From positions 62,001-126,000 of the forward strand of contig NZ_JFZG01000005.1 in NCBI RefSeq assembly GCF_000607165.1: a stretch of DNA of 64,000 nt, in the 5' to 3' direction. Made by a program: the position numbers and the translations under genes. Shown piece after piece: positions 1-8,869 of the stretch (position 1 is its first letter; each line of letters begins with the position of its first letter). The notes beneath the pieces are model-generated. The model searched no databases. It had not been told where the DNA came from and saw only the letters and a program-made list of their open reading frames with translations. The stretch comes from Ralstonia pickettii (lineage in GTDB: Bacteria; Pseudomonadota; Gammaproteobacteria; Burkholderiales; Burkholderiaceae).

Positions 1-93
1 CAGCAGCGAAAAGCCCAGCGCCAGCCCGAAACCGGGCAGCACATTGGCAGGCTTACGCCGCCGGGACAAAGAAAACGCAGAAGACAGGCTCAT
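1..93 (-). CDS. cysT: Sulfate/thiosulfate ABC transporter permease CysT (5' end only)
   Basis: Only the first 31 codons are present; the gene continues beyond the left edge. The N-terminus ends in a VLPGFGLALGFSLL stretch that lines up with the start of E. coli CysT/CysU (VLPGFTLSLGTSLLF), the inner-membrane permease that works with CysW, CysA and a periplasmic sulfate-binding protein. The ATG is at 91-93. No good Shine-Dalgarno sequence is visible, and a terminator-like hairpin ends about 12 bases upstream. A short promoter-like gap at 138-211 separates it from the hydrolase gene of the sulfonate block. cysW and cysA are expected just outside the window. Confidence 0.82.
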   Translation of the reverse strand, partial: MSLSSAFSLSRRRKPANVLPGFGLALGFSLL

Positions 94-105
94 CAGCGCA
101 CCGAT

Positions 106-137
106 AAAAAGGGCCGCAGGGCAAAAACACTGCGGCC
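106..137 (-). terminator. Intrinsic terminator or attenuator hairpin just upstream of cysT
   Basis: On the minus strand an 8-bp perfect stem GGCCGCAG/CTGCGGCC (130-137 with 112-119) with a 10-base loop is followed by C and five T (about 106-110). It lies between the hydrolase gene and cysT and ends about 12 bases before the cysT ATG, so transcripts into cysT must read through it. Confidence 0.6.
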
Positions 138-169
138 GATATGCAGATGAACCGATTGTGGCGAACTGT

Positions 170-188
170 TCTTATGACGAAAACGAAT
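170..188 (-). promoter_or_regulatory. Probable sulfur-regulon promoter motif upstream of cysT
   Basis: On the minus strand this reads ATTCGTT, 8 bases, AAGA. The same motif with the same spacing occurs upstream of sbp (8870-8888). The two genes encode parts of one sulfate transporter, so a shared CysB-type control site is the simplest reading; the assignment to CysB is inference. Confidence 0.5.
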
Positions 189-211
189 ATTTGCGCATGT
201 GCATCATCGTT

Positions 212-886
212 TTAGATATAAGGAGTGCTCGGTAAGACATCCCACTGGGCTTGCCAGTCGGCGCCATCGCGAGTGGTGTCTTGTGCACTTGCACGGCCGA
301 TCAGGCGATCGAGCACCGTCAAGCCAGCGTCCCAGTCGCCGAGGTTGGAGTCAGCGTTGATATGACCAGCCTCGCCAGCGTCAATGAACTCGGCGCCCCA
401 GCGCGCGCCCCAGTCGATGGCGCTGCCTTGCGGCATCCACGGGTCGTTGCGGCTGGCAATGAGCGTGACGGGAAACGGCAAAGCGTGGTCCGGAAGCAGA
501 TCGCGCACACCGAATTTGTCCGGATCAGCCGGCGCGACCAGCAGCACCGCAGCCACCGCTTCCTTTGTCTGAACCGTCCAGTGCAGCGCCGCCAGGCAGC
601 CGAAGCTATGCGCCACCAAGATCACGGGGCGCCGCGTGCGCGTTGGCGGGCGCTCGGCCAGCGCCGCGTGCACTGCTTCGCCCACCTGGGCAGACCAGCG
701 CGGCAGGTCGGGCGTTGACCAGTCGGCCTGCTCCACGCGGCGCCAGTTTGGAAACCGATGCTCCCAACGCGTCTGCCAGTGGCCGGGGCCGCTGCCATGC
801 AAACCAGGAACGGTCAGGATGACGGCGTCTGCCGGCCACTGCCAGGCTGGTGCGTCCGATGCGATTACGGGTGCGCTGCGTGCCAT
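212..886 (-). CDS. RBBP9/YdeN-type alpha/beta hydrolase
   Basis: 224 aa serine hydrolase of the RBBP9 (DUF1234/YdeN) family. The oxyanion-region signature PGLHGSGPGHWQ is at residues 27-38, the nucleophile elbow AHSFG has Ser94, and Asp148 (SRNDPW) and His175 (AGHIN) complete the likely triad. There is no signal peptide, so it is probably cytoplasmic. It starts 10 bp after the EAL gene and is the last gene of the sbp-ssu block before a terminator-like hairpin. The substrate is unknown; the context suggests an accessory role in sulfur or ester metabolism, but nothing in the sequence proves it. Confidence 0.82.
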   Translation of the reverse strand: MARSAPVIASDAPAWQWPADAVILTVPGLHGSGPGHWQTRWEHRFPNWRRVEQADWSTPDLPRWSAQVGEAVHAALAERPPTRTRRPVILVAHSFGCLAALHWTVQTKEAVAAVLLVAPADPDKFGVRDLLPDHALPFPVTLIASRNDPWMPQGSAIDWGARWGAEFIDAGEAGHINADSNLGDWDAGLTVLDRLIGRASAQDTTRDGADWQAQWDVLPSTPYI

Positions 887-896
887 GGGGTCGTGC

Positions 897-1775
897 TCAT
901 TGCGTGAGAGAAATGCCGGCGCACTGCTGCTGCACCAGCGGCGCCTGCGCCATCGGTATCACCAGCGGCGTAGGTACAGCGTCCGGCTCGGGCTCGGCTG
1001 CGGGCAGGATGCTGCCCTGCACATAGGCGATACCGGCGGCCCGTGCCAGTTCCAGATCGCTCGGGCGTTCGCAACGGCGCAATGCCAGCGTCACGCCCAG
1101 CTCACGTGCGGAATCGGCCAGCGACACCACGTGCCGCGTGCGCCATTCACGCCGGGCATCGAGCTTCAGATAGGCGGGCTTGGCATGCACGAGCAGCGCG
1201 CCCGCTTCTGCCGGGTCCGATGCCTGCACCGCCACAGCAAAGCCGTTGCGCCGGTAGTTGTCCACCACGAACAGCAGCAGTCCCAGATCGTCATTGGCCG
1301 TGGACGGCACCTGGATGACGAACTGATCGGGATGCAGCCCGAGCGCCGTCACCGCGCGATGGAACGCCTTGCCGTGGTCCGCAGCCACCGCCGCGAGCAA
1401 CCGGCCGTGCACGTTCACAACAAGCCGCTGCGCGTCGGTGCGGGAGAAGTAGTTGAGCGTATGCACGAGCCGGCACAGGCGATCCAGCTCGACCAGCGTG
1501 CCGTCGTCCGACGCCAGCGAAAACACCTTCCACGGGTTCAGGCCGAGATCGCCGTCGCGTGTCCAGGTGCGCATCAGCGCTTCGTGGCCGGCGGGTGCGA
1601 GCGCGCCATCGGCGGCAAGCTGCCAGACCGGTTCAAACAGGCTGGTGAGCGCGCAATGGAAGAACTGGCCCTGCACGCGGCCGGCAGCGTCGCGCCACAA
1701 CTGGCGGTCCGGCGTCGGGGCGCTCGGCAGCGTACCGAGAAATTGTGCGACTGCGGTGGTGTGCATCAGACTCAT
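897..1775 (-). CDS. Degenerate EAL-domain protein in the sulfonate operon
   Basis: 292 aa, with the EAL (c-di-GMP phosphodiesterase) fold over about residues 40-262. The EAL signature survives (Glu65-Ala66-Leu67 in HEALMR) and LKLD keeps Lys204 and Asp206. Other metal and catalytic positions are lost: the usual ELTES Glu is Gln155, the DDFG loop is replaced by QASD (184-187), and the AEGVE Glu is Arg233. The protein is therefore probably a non-catalytic c-di-GMP binder or a protein-interaction domain. There is no GGDEF, PAS or membrane segment. It is co-directional with the molbindin gene (40 bp upstream) and the hydrolase (10 bp downstream). Confidence 0.82.
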   Translation of the reverse strand: MSLMHTTAVAQFLGTLPSAPTPDRQLWRDAAGRVQGQFFHCALTSLFEPVWQLAADGALAPAGHEALMRTWTRDGDLGLNPWKVFSLASDDGTLVELDRLCRLVHTLNYFSRTDAQRLVVNVHGRLLAAVAADHGKAFHRAVTALGLHPDQFVIQVPSTANDDLGLLLFVVDNYRRNGFAVAVQASDPAEAGALLVHAKPAYLKLDARREWRTRHVVSLADSARELGVTLALRRCERPSDLELARAAGIAYVQGSILPAAEPEPDAVPTPLVIPMAQAPLVQQQCAGISLTQ

Positions 1776-1815
1776 CGGGATGGGCTCCTGAAAAAAGTCG
1801 CCTCCTCCTCCCCCG

Positions 1816-2031
1816 TCACAACTTGGCGATCGACACTTCAGTCGCCTTCACCAGCGCAACCACTTCGCTACCGATCTTGAGGCCGAGGTTGTCGACCGAG
1901 CGCGTGGTGATGACCGAGGTGACGATGCCGGCCGGGGTCTCCACGTCGATCTCCGAGAGCACGTCGCCCCGGATGATCTCTTTGATCTGCCCGCGAAACT
2001 GGTTGCGTACGTTAATCGCTTGGATGCTCAT
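1816..2031 (-). CDS. Molbindin (Mop/TOBE-domain molybdate-binding protein)
   Basis: 71 aa, a single Mop/TOBE domain spanning the whole protein: SIQAINVRNQFRG at the start, then IKEIIRG, a SEIDVETPAG strand, VTSVITTRSV, and the KIGSEVVALVKATEV end typical of molbindins. These oligomerise and bind molybdate or tungstate in the cytoplasm. Its place in a sulfate/sulfonate operon is sensible because sulfate permeases also carry molybdate, but the role here is inference. It lies 70 bp downstream of ssuB and 40 bp upstream of the EAL gene. Confidence 0.87.
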   Translation of the reverse strand: MSIQAINVRNQFRGQIKEIIRGDVLSEIDVETPAGIVTSVITTRSVDNLGLKIGSEVVALVKATEVSIAKL

Positions 2032-2101
2032 GATGTTCCTTCTTAGATGACAACGGCACTACGTGCCAATGAATGTTTTCAGGAGAACGGGTTTCGCCGG
2101 C

Positions 2102-2941
2102 TTACACGGCCCAGCGCACAGCAGTGGCGGACACGTCAAAGGGTGATGCCCACGCCGTGTGCGAACGCACATCGGTCACTTCGTTCGGATCGATCTTGCG
2201 CTGCATCACGCGGTTCAGGATGGCTTCTTCCAGCCGCGCAAACGCGGGCGAACCACGATGGCGCGGACGCGGCAGATCAATGCGTTCATCCAGCGCAATG
2301 CGGCCGTCTTCGATCAGCACCACGCGGTCGGCCAGCGCTACCGCTTCGGCCACATCGTGCGTGACGAGCACGGCGGTAAAGCCAAGGCGTTGCCACAGGC
2401 CTTCGATGAGGTTCTGCATGTCGATGCGGGTGAGCGCGTCCAGCGCACCCAGCGGTTCGTCCAGCAGCAGCAGGCGCGGTCGATGCACGAGCGCGCGCGC
2501 CAACGCCACACGCTGGCGCTGCCCGCCCGACAGGCGTGCCGGCCATTCCCCTGCCCGCTCGGCCAGCCCCACTTGTGCGAGCACTTCAGCGGCTTGAGCG
2601 CGCTGCGCTTTCGGCAGCCCGAGTGCAACGTTGTCGAGCACCTTCTTCCAGGGCAGCAGGCGTGCGTCCTGGAACATCACACGGGCATCGTCGTGCAGGC
2701 CGTCTTCGGCTGCGCCGTCGCGGCGCAGATGGCCATCGTCAATGCCTTCCAGCCCGGCAATCAGCCGCAGCAGCGTGCTCTTGCCGCAGCCGCTGCGCCC
2801 GACGATAACGACAAACTCGCCCGGCGTGATGTCCAGATCGATGCCGTGCAGCACTTCACGATCGCCGTAACGCTTGACGACGTGTTCGATGTGCAAGGCG
2901 GTGCCGGCCAGCGCGGCATGTTCAGTGGCGTTGCTTTGCAT
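2102..2941 (-). CDS. ssuB: Aliphatic sulfonate ABC transporter ATP-binding protein SsuB
   Basis: 279 aa ABC ATPase. Walker A is GRSGCGKST, the signature is LSGGQRQR, Walker B is [12 protein letters not shown], the switch His is in LVTHDVAEA, and the Q-loop region [10 protein letters not shown] matches the nitrate/sulfonate/taurine subfamily. The start at 2941 is preceded on the minus strand by GGAGAG at a good distance; an upstream ATG would run deep into ssuC. It follows ssuC after 19 bp. It powers import of alkanesulfonates through SsuC. Confidence 0.93.
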
Positions 2942-2960
2942 GCGTCTCTCCAATTCAGCC

Positions 2961-3767
2961 TCAGGCCGCTGCTTGATAACCGGGGTGCCAGCGCAACCAG
3001 TAACGTTCCAGCCCGCGCGACAACCAATCCGCCAGCTTGCCAAGCAACGCATACAGCAGGATGCCGAGCAACACGACGTCGGTCTGCAGGAACTCGCGCG
3101 CATTCATCGTCATGTAGCCGATGCCCGCCTGCGCAGAAACCGTCTCCGCCACGATCAGCGTCACCCACATCAGGCCGAGCGAGAAACGCACGCCCACCAG
3201 GATCTGCGGCAACGCACCGGGCAGGATCACCTCGCGATACAACTGCGCACGCGACAGGCCGTAGCTGCGTGCCATTTCCACCAGGGCCGGATCGACCGAG
3301 CGAATGCCGTGATACGTGTTCAGGTAGATCGGGAAGAACACGCCCAGCGACACGAGGAACAATTTGGCCGACTCATCGATGCCGAACCACAGGATCACGA
3401 GCGGAATCAGCGCCAGCACAGGGATGTTGCGCACCATCTGCAGCGTGGTGTCGAGCAGCGTCTCGGCCGTGCGGAAGGTGCCGGTCAGCAGCCCCAGCGC
3501 CAGCCCCAACGAACCGCCGATGGCAAAACCCAACAGCGCGCGCCATGTGCTGACCGCCACGTGCGTCCACAGCTCGCCTGAACGCGCCAACGCAACAGCG
3601 GATTTCGCCACGTCCAGCGGCGCCGGCAGGATGCGGTTCGACAGCCAGCCCCACTGCGCAGAGGCCTGCCACAGCACCAACAGCACAAGCGGCACGATCC
3701 ACGGCGCCAGTCGTTGCCGGGCGGTACGCAGGAAGGTGTTTGCCTTCGATTTCGATGCGGATGCCAT
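2961..3767 (-). CDS. ssuC: Aliphatic sulfonate ABC transporter permease SsuC
   Basis: 268 aa, six predicted membrane helices. The EAA-loop region is recognisable around [25 protein letters not shown], and the ending [15 protein letters not shown] is usual for SsuC/TauC-type permeases. It forms the inner-membrane channel with SsuB and takes substrate from the SsuA proteins encoded upstream. It lies 15 bp downstream of ssuD and 19 bp upstream of ssuB, consistent with one transcript. Confidence 0.93.
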
Positions 3768-3782
3768 TACCGTGCCCCCGGC

Positions 3783-4946
3783 TCAGCTTGCCGACACGCG
3801 GGGCACGATGCCGGTGGCGATCACCTCGCCAAACGGCCCGTTGAGCACGTTGCCGGGCAGCTTGTCGCGCACCGAGCGCGGCAGCAGCGGGAACACCAGT
3901 TCGGCAAAGCGGTAGGCCTCTTCCAGATGCGGATAACCGGACAGCACGAACGTATCGATGCCCAGCTCGGCGTATTCCTGCATGCGTGCCGCCACGGTTT
4001 GCGGATCGCCCACGAGCGCCGTGCCGGCACCGCCGCGTACCAGCCCCACACCCGCCCACAGGTTCGGGCTGATCTCCAGATCGGCGCGCGTGCGTTTGAC
4101 GCCGCCGGCATGCAGCGCAGCCATGCGTTGCTGGCCGGCCGAATCCATCTTGCGGAAAGCCGCCTGCGCACGCGCAACGGTGTCGTCGTCGAGCTTGCTG
4201 ATGAGCTTGTCGGCGGCAGCCCAGGCCTCGTCTTCCGTCTCGCGCACGATCACGTGCAGACGGATACCGAAGCGCACGGTGCGGCCATGCTTGGCAGCAC
4301 GCGCCCGCACGTCGGCCAGCTTCTCCGCCACGGCGGCAGGCGGTTCGCCCCAGGTGAGATACGTGTCGACCTGTTCCGCTGCCAGCTCATGCGCCGCTTC
4401 CGACGACCCGCCGAAATACACCGGCGGATGCGGCCGCTGCACCGGCGGATACAGCACCTTTGCGCCCTTCACGCTGAGGTGCTTGCCGGTGTAATCCACC
4501 GCAGCGCCTTCATGGCTTGCCGCCAGTGTTTCGCGCCAGATGCGGATGAACTCTTCCGACGCTTCATAACGCTGCGCGTGGTCCAGGAACAGGCCATCGC
4601 CGGCCAATTCTGCAGGGTCACCACCCGTGACAAGGTTGACCAGCAAGCGGCCATTCGACAGACGGTCGTACGTGGCAGCCATGCGCGCAGCCAGCGTCGG
4701 CGCCATCAGCCCCGGGCGTACCGCGACCAGAAAACGCAGACGCTTCGTCACCGGAATCAGGCTCGCGGCCACGATCCACGGGTCTTCGCACGAACGGCCG
4801 GTGGGAATCAGCACGCCCTCGTAGCCGAGCGTATCGGCGGCCACGGCCACCTGCTGCAGATAGGTGTGATCGACCTGGCGGGCGCCCTCGGCGGTGCCGA
4901 GATAGCGGCTGTCGCCGTGCGTCGGGATGAACCAGAAAACTTGCAT
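3783..4946 (-). CDS. ssuD: FMNH2-dependent alkanesulfonate monooxygenase SsuD
   Basis: 387 aa, the usual length for SsuD. The N-terminus [17 protein letters not shown] and the motifs [37 protein letters not shown] and [14 protein letters not shown] are those of this bacterial-luciferase-like enzyme. It cleaves C1 and longer alkanesulfonates to the aldehyde and sulfite, using FMNH2 supplied by SsuE. The gene lies between the second ssuA-type gene (27 bp) and ssuC (15 bp). Confidence 0.95.
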
Positions 4947-4973
4947 GACAACTCCTCGAATCGTGAATCGTAT

Positions 4974-6005
4974 TCAGCGTTGGGCAATCGCCAGTTGTGC
5001 GGGCGTCGGATGCCAGACCAGCTCGATCGGCTTGACCTGGCGTGGAATCAGCCCCAGCCCATGAAAGGCATCGGCCACACGCTGCTGCTCGGCCACCGCT
5101 TCGGGCGTGACGGGCCTCACGGGTGAAGGCGGCCGTCGTGACAGGAACAGGTGCACCGTCGCCAGCGACAGGCCGGAAAAATCGGCAATGCGCTGCGCAG
5201 CTTCCTTGCGGTTCTCCTGAACGAGCCGGTCGGCACGCGACAGCTCCGCGAAGATCGCCGCGATGGTGTCGCCATGCTTCTCGGTAAAAGCCGTCGGCGC
5301 GAAGTAGAACGAGTTGTTCGACGACAGCGTGCGCCCGGTGGCCAGCACGCGCGGCTTGATGGCGAGTTCCGTGGCGGCGTAGTACGGATCCCAGATGCCC
5401 CAGGCGTCGACGCTGCCGCGTTCGAAGGCGGCACGCGCATCGGCCGGCGTGAGATACACGGGCTGGATGTCGGTAAAGCTCAGCCCGCCCTTCTGCAAGC
5501 CCTGCACGATCAGGAAATGCGCGCTCGAACCCTTCTGCAGGGCCACGCGCTTGCCCTTCAGATCGGCCAGCGTCTTGAGCGTCGAATCCTGCTGCACGAG
5601 GATGGCCGAGCTATCCGGCTTGGGCGGCTCCACGCCCACGTAGCGCAGGTCCTTGCCCGCCGCCTGCGCGAACACCGGCGGCGTATCGCCCGTGATGGCG
5701 AGATCGAGGCTGCCCGCGGACAGCGCTTCAAGCTGCTGCGGCCCGGCGGGAAACTCCAGCCAGGTGATCTTGGTGCCCGGAAAGCGCTGCTCCAGCGCCC
5801 GGCTCACTTTCACGATGACGAGGTTGACCGCGCTCTTCTGGAAACCGATGCGCAGTTGCGCGGGCGGCGTCACCTTGGGTAGGCCCGCCTGCGCAGTTGC
5901 GGCAGCGGCGGCATTGGCGGCGTGCGCGACCGGGCCGAAGGTGGCCAGCGATGCGCCCGCCACGGAAGCGCTCAACAGACGGCGGCGTTGGATATCGATG
6001 CTCAT
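4974..6005 (-). CDS. Sulfonate-binding periplasmic protein, SsuA-type, second copy
   Basis: About 343 aa from the ATG at 6005 (MSIDIQRRRLL). An N-terminal twin-arginine-like or Sec export signal is followed by a hydrophobic segment and an AHA cleavage region. The mature part begins QLRIGFQKSAVNLVIVK and carries LKGKRVALQKGSSAHFL and YLTPADARAAFERGSVDAWGIWDPYYA, as in SsuA/TauA. It starts only 5 bp after the preceding ssuA-type gene and has no clear Shine-Dalgarno, which suggests translational coupling. A start at 6044 inside the upstream gene is possible but less likely. It is clearly paralogous to its neighbour; substrate differences are not visible. Confidence 0.85.
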   Translation of the reverse strand: MSIDIQRRRLLSASVAGASLATFGPVAHAANAAAAATAQAGLPKVTPPAQLRIGFQKSAVNLVIVKVSRALEQRFPGTKITWLEFPAGPQQLEALSAGSLDLAITGDTPPVFAQAAGKDLRYVGVEPPKPDSSAILVQQDSTLKTLADLKGKRVALQKGSSAHFLIVQGLQKGGLSFTDIQPVYLTPADARAAFERGSVDAWGIWDPYYAATELAIKPRVLATGRTLSSNNSFYFAPTAFTEKHGDTIAAIFAELSRADRLVQENRKEAAQRIADFSGLSLATVHLFLSRRPPSPVRPVTPEAVAEQQRVADAFHGLGLIPRQVKPIELVWHPTPAQLAIAQR

Positions 6006-6010
6006 GGCAA

Positions 6011-7003
6011 TCAGCGCGCGGCTTGCTGCGTGGTGGGCCGCCACGCAGAATCAGCCACCTTGACGGGGCGCGGAATCAGCTTGAGCGCGTGGAACGTATC
6101 GGCAATGCGCTGCTGGTCAGCCAACGCCTCGGCGCCCACGGGCTGGATGCCGTACGCAATGCGCGACACCGAACGCGCCACCACGGCAGGCTCCAGCCCC
6201 AGTTGCGGGCCCAGGATGGTCGCCACGTCCGCCGCGTTTGCAGCCGCCCAGGTGTCGGTCTTCTTCAGTTCATCGAGCACGATGTTCAGCACATCGGGCC
6301 GGGCACCCGCATAGCCTTTCGATGCCAGGAAATACTGCGAGTTGTTGACCACGCCCGTGCCATCGGCCAGCACGCGCGCGCCCAGTTGCTGTTCGGCCGC
6401 GGCAAAGAACGGGTCCCAGATCACCCACGCGTCGATGGCGCCGCGCTCGAAGGCGGCACGCGCATCGGCGGGTGTCAGGTACACGGGCTGGATATCGCTG
6501 TAAGGCACATTGGCCTTTTCCAGCAGCTTCACCAGCAGGTAATGCACGTTCGAGCCCTTGTTGAAGGCGACGCGCTTGCCTTTGAGATCGGCCACGCTCT
6601 TGAGCGGCGAATTCTTCGGCACGATGATCGCCTCGCCGGCCGGCGCGGGCGGCTGGTTGCCGACGTAGACGAGATGGGCCCCGGCAGCCAGCGCGAAGAT
6701 CGTCGGCGCTTCACCCGTGGTGCCGAAATCGATGGCACCCACATTCAGGCCTTCCAGCAACTGCGGGCCGGCGGGAAACTCCGTCCACTTCACTTCGATG
6801 CCTTGTGCGGCAAGGCGCTTTTCCAACGTGCCGCGTGCCTTGAGCACGGTCAGCGTGCCGTATTTCTGATAGCCGATGCGCAGTTGTTTGGCGGCGGTCG
6901 GGGGCGGTGCATCGCTGTTGGCGAATGCGGCAGGGGCGCCGAGCGTGGCAAGCAGCGTGGCGGCGATGGTCAAAGTCCTGCGCAGAGGCGAGTGGGTGTT
7001 CAT
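6011..7003 (-). CDS. ssuA: Sulfonate-binding periplasmic protein SsuA
   Basis: About 330 aa from the ATG at 7003 (MNTHSPLRRTLT). It has a Sec signal peptide with an AFA cleavage region. The mature domain has QLRIGYQKYGTLTVLKARG, FPAGPQLLEGLNVGAIDFGTTGEAP, LKGKRVAFNKGSNVHYLLV and DAWVIWDPFFAA, all standard SsuA landmarks. It captures aliphatic sulfonates in the periplasm for SsuBC. It lies 115 bp downstream of ssuE and is followed after 5 bp by a paralogue. Confidence 0.92.
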   Translation of the reverse strand: MNTHSPLRRTLTIAATLLATLGAPAAFANSDAPPPTAAKQLRIGYQKYGTLTVLKARGTLEKRLAAQGIEVKWTEFPAGPQLLEGLNVGAIDFGTTGEAPTIFALAAGAHLVYVGNQPPAPAGEAIIVPKNSPLKSVADLKGKRVAFNKGSNVHYLLVKLLEKANVPYSDIQPVYLTPADARAAFERGAIDAWVIWDPFFAAAEQQLGARVLADGTGVVNNSQYFLASKGYAGARPDVLNIVLDELKKTDTWAAANAADVATILGPQLGLEPAVVARSVSRIAYGIQPVGAEALADQQRIADTFHALKLIPRPVKVADSAWRPTTQQAAR

Positions 7004-7118
7004 GGCGAAATTGGTGGATGCGGTGTGTATGGGCGGCACGATCCGCGCGCAGAGGCTGCGCGGCGTGACAACAACGGGAAAAAGTTGGCTGCGTGTGTAA
7101 GGCGACGCGTTCAGCGCA

Positions 7119-7751
7119 TCACGCCAGACATCGCATTCGCCCAGTGTCGGCCTGGGCGTGGATCAGTGCGGCGGCACGTGCGGCGCTGCGGCTGGAGACA
7201 ATCACCTGCGCCACGGTCGGATGCCGTGCCAGCGCAAGCGCCTGATGCACGCGCTCCACGCCGTCGTCCAGGCGCTGTTGGAGGGATGGGTCGACCGTGA
7301 CGCCGTCATCGGCCACGACGATCTGCGAGTCGACCGCAAAGATGCCCGGCAGGATCGAGCGCGCAGCCAATGCCGTCAGCACCGGGCGCAGCGCGTAGTC
7401 GATCGCAAGCGTGTGGGCGAGGCTGCCGCCGGTGGCAATCGGCAGCACGACCTTGTCGCGCAGTCCGCTCTGCGGCAGCAGATCGAGAAACGTCTTCAGC
7501 AAGCCGCTGTAGGCCGCCTTGTAGACCGGCGTAGCGAGGATCACCACCTCGGCCGCTTCCACCCGCGCCACCGCATCGGCGATGGCCTGGTCGGAGACCT
7601 GCGCGCCGAGCAAGGCGTCAGCTGGGAGGCTGCGCAGATCCAGGTGATCCGCCCGCTCGCCGGCGCGTTCGAGTTGCGCGCGCACGTGGCCCAGCAAGCG
7701 CGCAGACCGCGATTGCGCTGAAGGGCTGCCGGAAATGGTCAGGATTTGCAT
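7119..7751 (-). CDS. ssuE: NAD(P)H-dependent FMN reductase SsuE
   Basis: 210 aa from the ATG at 7751 (MQILTISGSPSAQSRSARLL). The flavodoxin-like fold shows the FMN-binding GSPS-xx-SRS loop near the start, the ATPVYKAAYSGLLKTFLDLLPQ segment and an ATGGSLAH loop. It supplies reduced FMN to SsuD. The ORF extends upstream to 7835, but that would overlap the end of sbp and add residues absent from the family. It lies 37 bp downstream of sbp. Confidence 0.92.
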   Translation of the reverse strand: MQILTISGSPSAQSRSARLLGHVRAQLERAGERADHLDLRSLPADALLGAQVSDQAIADAVARVEAAEVVILATPVYKAAYSGLLKTFLDLLPQSGLRDKVVLPIATGGSLAHTLAIDYALRPVLTALAARSILPGIFAVDSQIVVADDGVTVDPSLQQRLDDGVERVHQALALARHPTVAQVIVSSRSAARAAALIHAQADTGRMRCLA

Positions 7752-7788
7752 GATGCGGATCACTCGATGTTGTTGCGTCGCTTGGGTC

Positions 7789-8808
7789 TTACTTGCCCGG
7801 TTGATAGAGCTGGTCAAACTGACCACCGTCGGCAAAGTGCGTCTTCTGCGCCTTCTGCCAGCCGCCGAACGTGTCGTCGATCGTCACCAGCTTCACCTTC
7901 GGGAATTCGCTCTCGTGCTTCCTGGCCACTGCCGGGTCGGTCGGGCGATAGAAGTTCTTTGCGCCAATCTCCTGCCCTTGCGGCGAGTACAGGAACTTGA
8001 GATACGCCTCCGCAGCCTTGCGCGTGCCCTTCTTGTCGGCCACCTTGTCCACCACCGCCACCGGCGGTTCGGCCAGGATGGAGATGGACGGCACCACCAC
8101 GTCGAACTTGTCCTTGCCCTCCACGCGCGAGGCCAGCAACGCCTCGTCTTCCCACGCGATCAGCACATCGCCGATACCACGCTCGGTAAAGGTGGTGGTC
8201 GCACCGCGCGCGCCCGAATCGAGCACCGGCACGTTCTTGTAGAGCTTCTGCACGAAGCCCTTGGCCGTCGCATCCGAGCCGCCCGGCTGCTTGAGCGCAT
8301 AGGCCCAGGCGGCAAGGTAGTTCCAGCGTGCGCCACCGGAGGTCTTCGGGTTGGGCGTGATGACGGCAATGCCCGGCTTGACCAGGTCGCTCCAATCCTT
8401 GATGCCCTTCGGGTTGCCCTTGCGCACCAGGAAGACGATGGTCGAGGTGTACGGCGAGGCGTTGTGCGGCAGGCGCTTCTGCCAGTCCTTAGCCGTTAGG
8501 CCTTTCTCGGCGATCGCGTCGATGTCGTAGCCCAGCGCCAGCGTCACCACATCGGCATCCAGCCCGTCGATCACGGACCGCGCCTGCTTGCCCGAACCGC
8601 CATGCGAAGCGCGCAGGGTGATGTCCTCACCCGTTTCAGCCTTCCACTTCTTGGCGAATTCGGCGTTGATTTCCTTGTACAGCTCGCGCGTCGGGTCGTA
8701 CGACACATTCAGCAGCGTCGTTGCCGCATGCGCACCCACGGTTCCCCCCGCCACGATGGCAGCCGCCGTAGCACGTACCAGCGTGTTGAAAACAAACTTG
8801 CGAATCAT
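7789..8808 (-). CDS. sbp: Periplasmic sulfate-binding protein Sbp
   Basis: 339 aa with a Sec signal peptide (cleavage after AHA near residue 28). The mature start [19 protein letters not shown] and the motifs [39 protein letters not shown] and [10 protein letters not shown] are diagnostic of Sbp/CysP. It delivers sulfate to CysTWA. It is the first gene of the minus-strand sulfur block; the matching permease cysT lies 7.7 kb downstream, with the sulfonate genes in between. Confidence 0.95.
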   Translation of the reverse strand: MIRKFVFNTLVRATAAAIVAGGTVGAHAATTLLNVSYDPTRELYKEINAEFAKKWKAETGEDITLRASHGGSGKQARSVIDGLDADVVTLALGYDIDAIAEKGLTAKDWQKRLPHNASPYTSTIVFLVRKGNPKGIKDWSDLVKPGIAVITPNPKTSGGARWNYLAAWAYALKQPGGSDATAKGFVQKLYKNVPVLDSGARGATTTFTERGIGDVLIAWEDEALLASRVEGKDKFDVVVPSISILAEPPVAVVDKVADKKGTRKAAEAYLKFLYSPQGQEIGAKNFYRPTDPAVARKHESEFPKVKLVTIDDTFGGWQKAQKTHFADGGQFDQLYQPGK

Positions 8809-8869
8809 CTTGCAGGCTCCGTTTCTGATCTCTGATGGATTTGGAATAGGAGCAAGACTACCGAGCGTG

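Noticed and set aside
2159-3553. 464-codon plus-strand frame opposite ssuB/ssuC
   Set aside because: The minus-strand genes are unambiguous ABC components; this frame has no recognisable domain.
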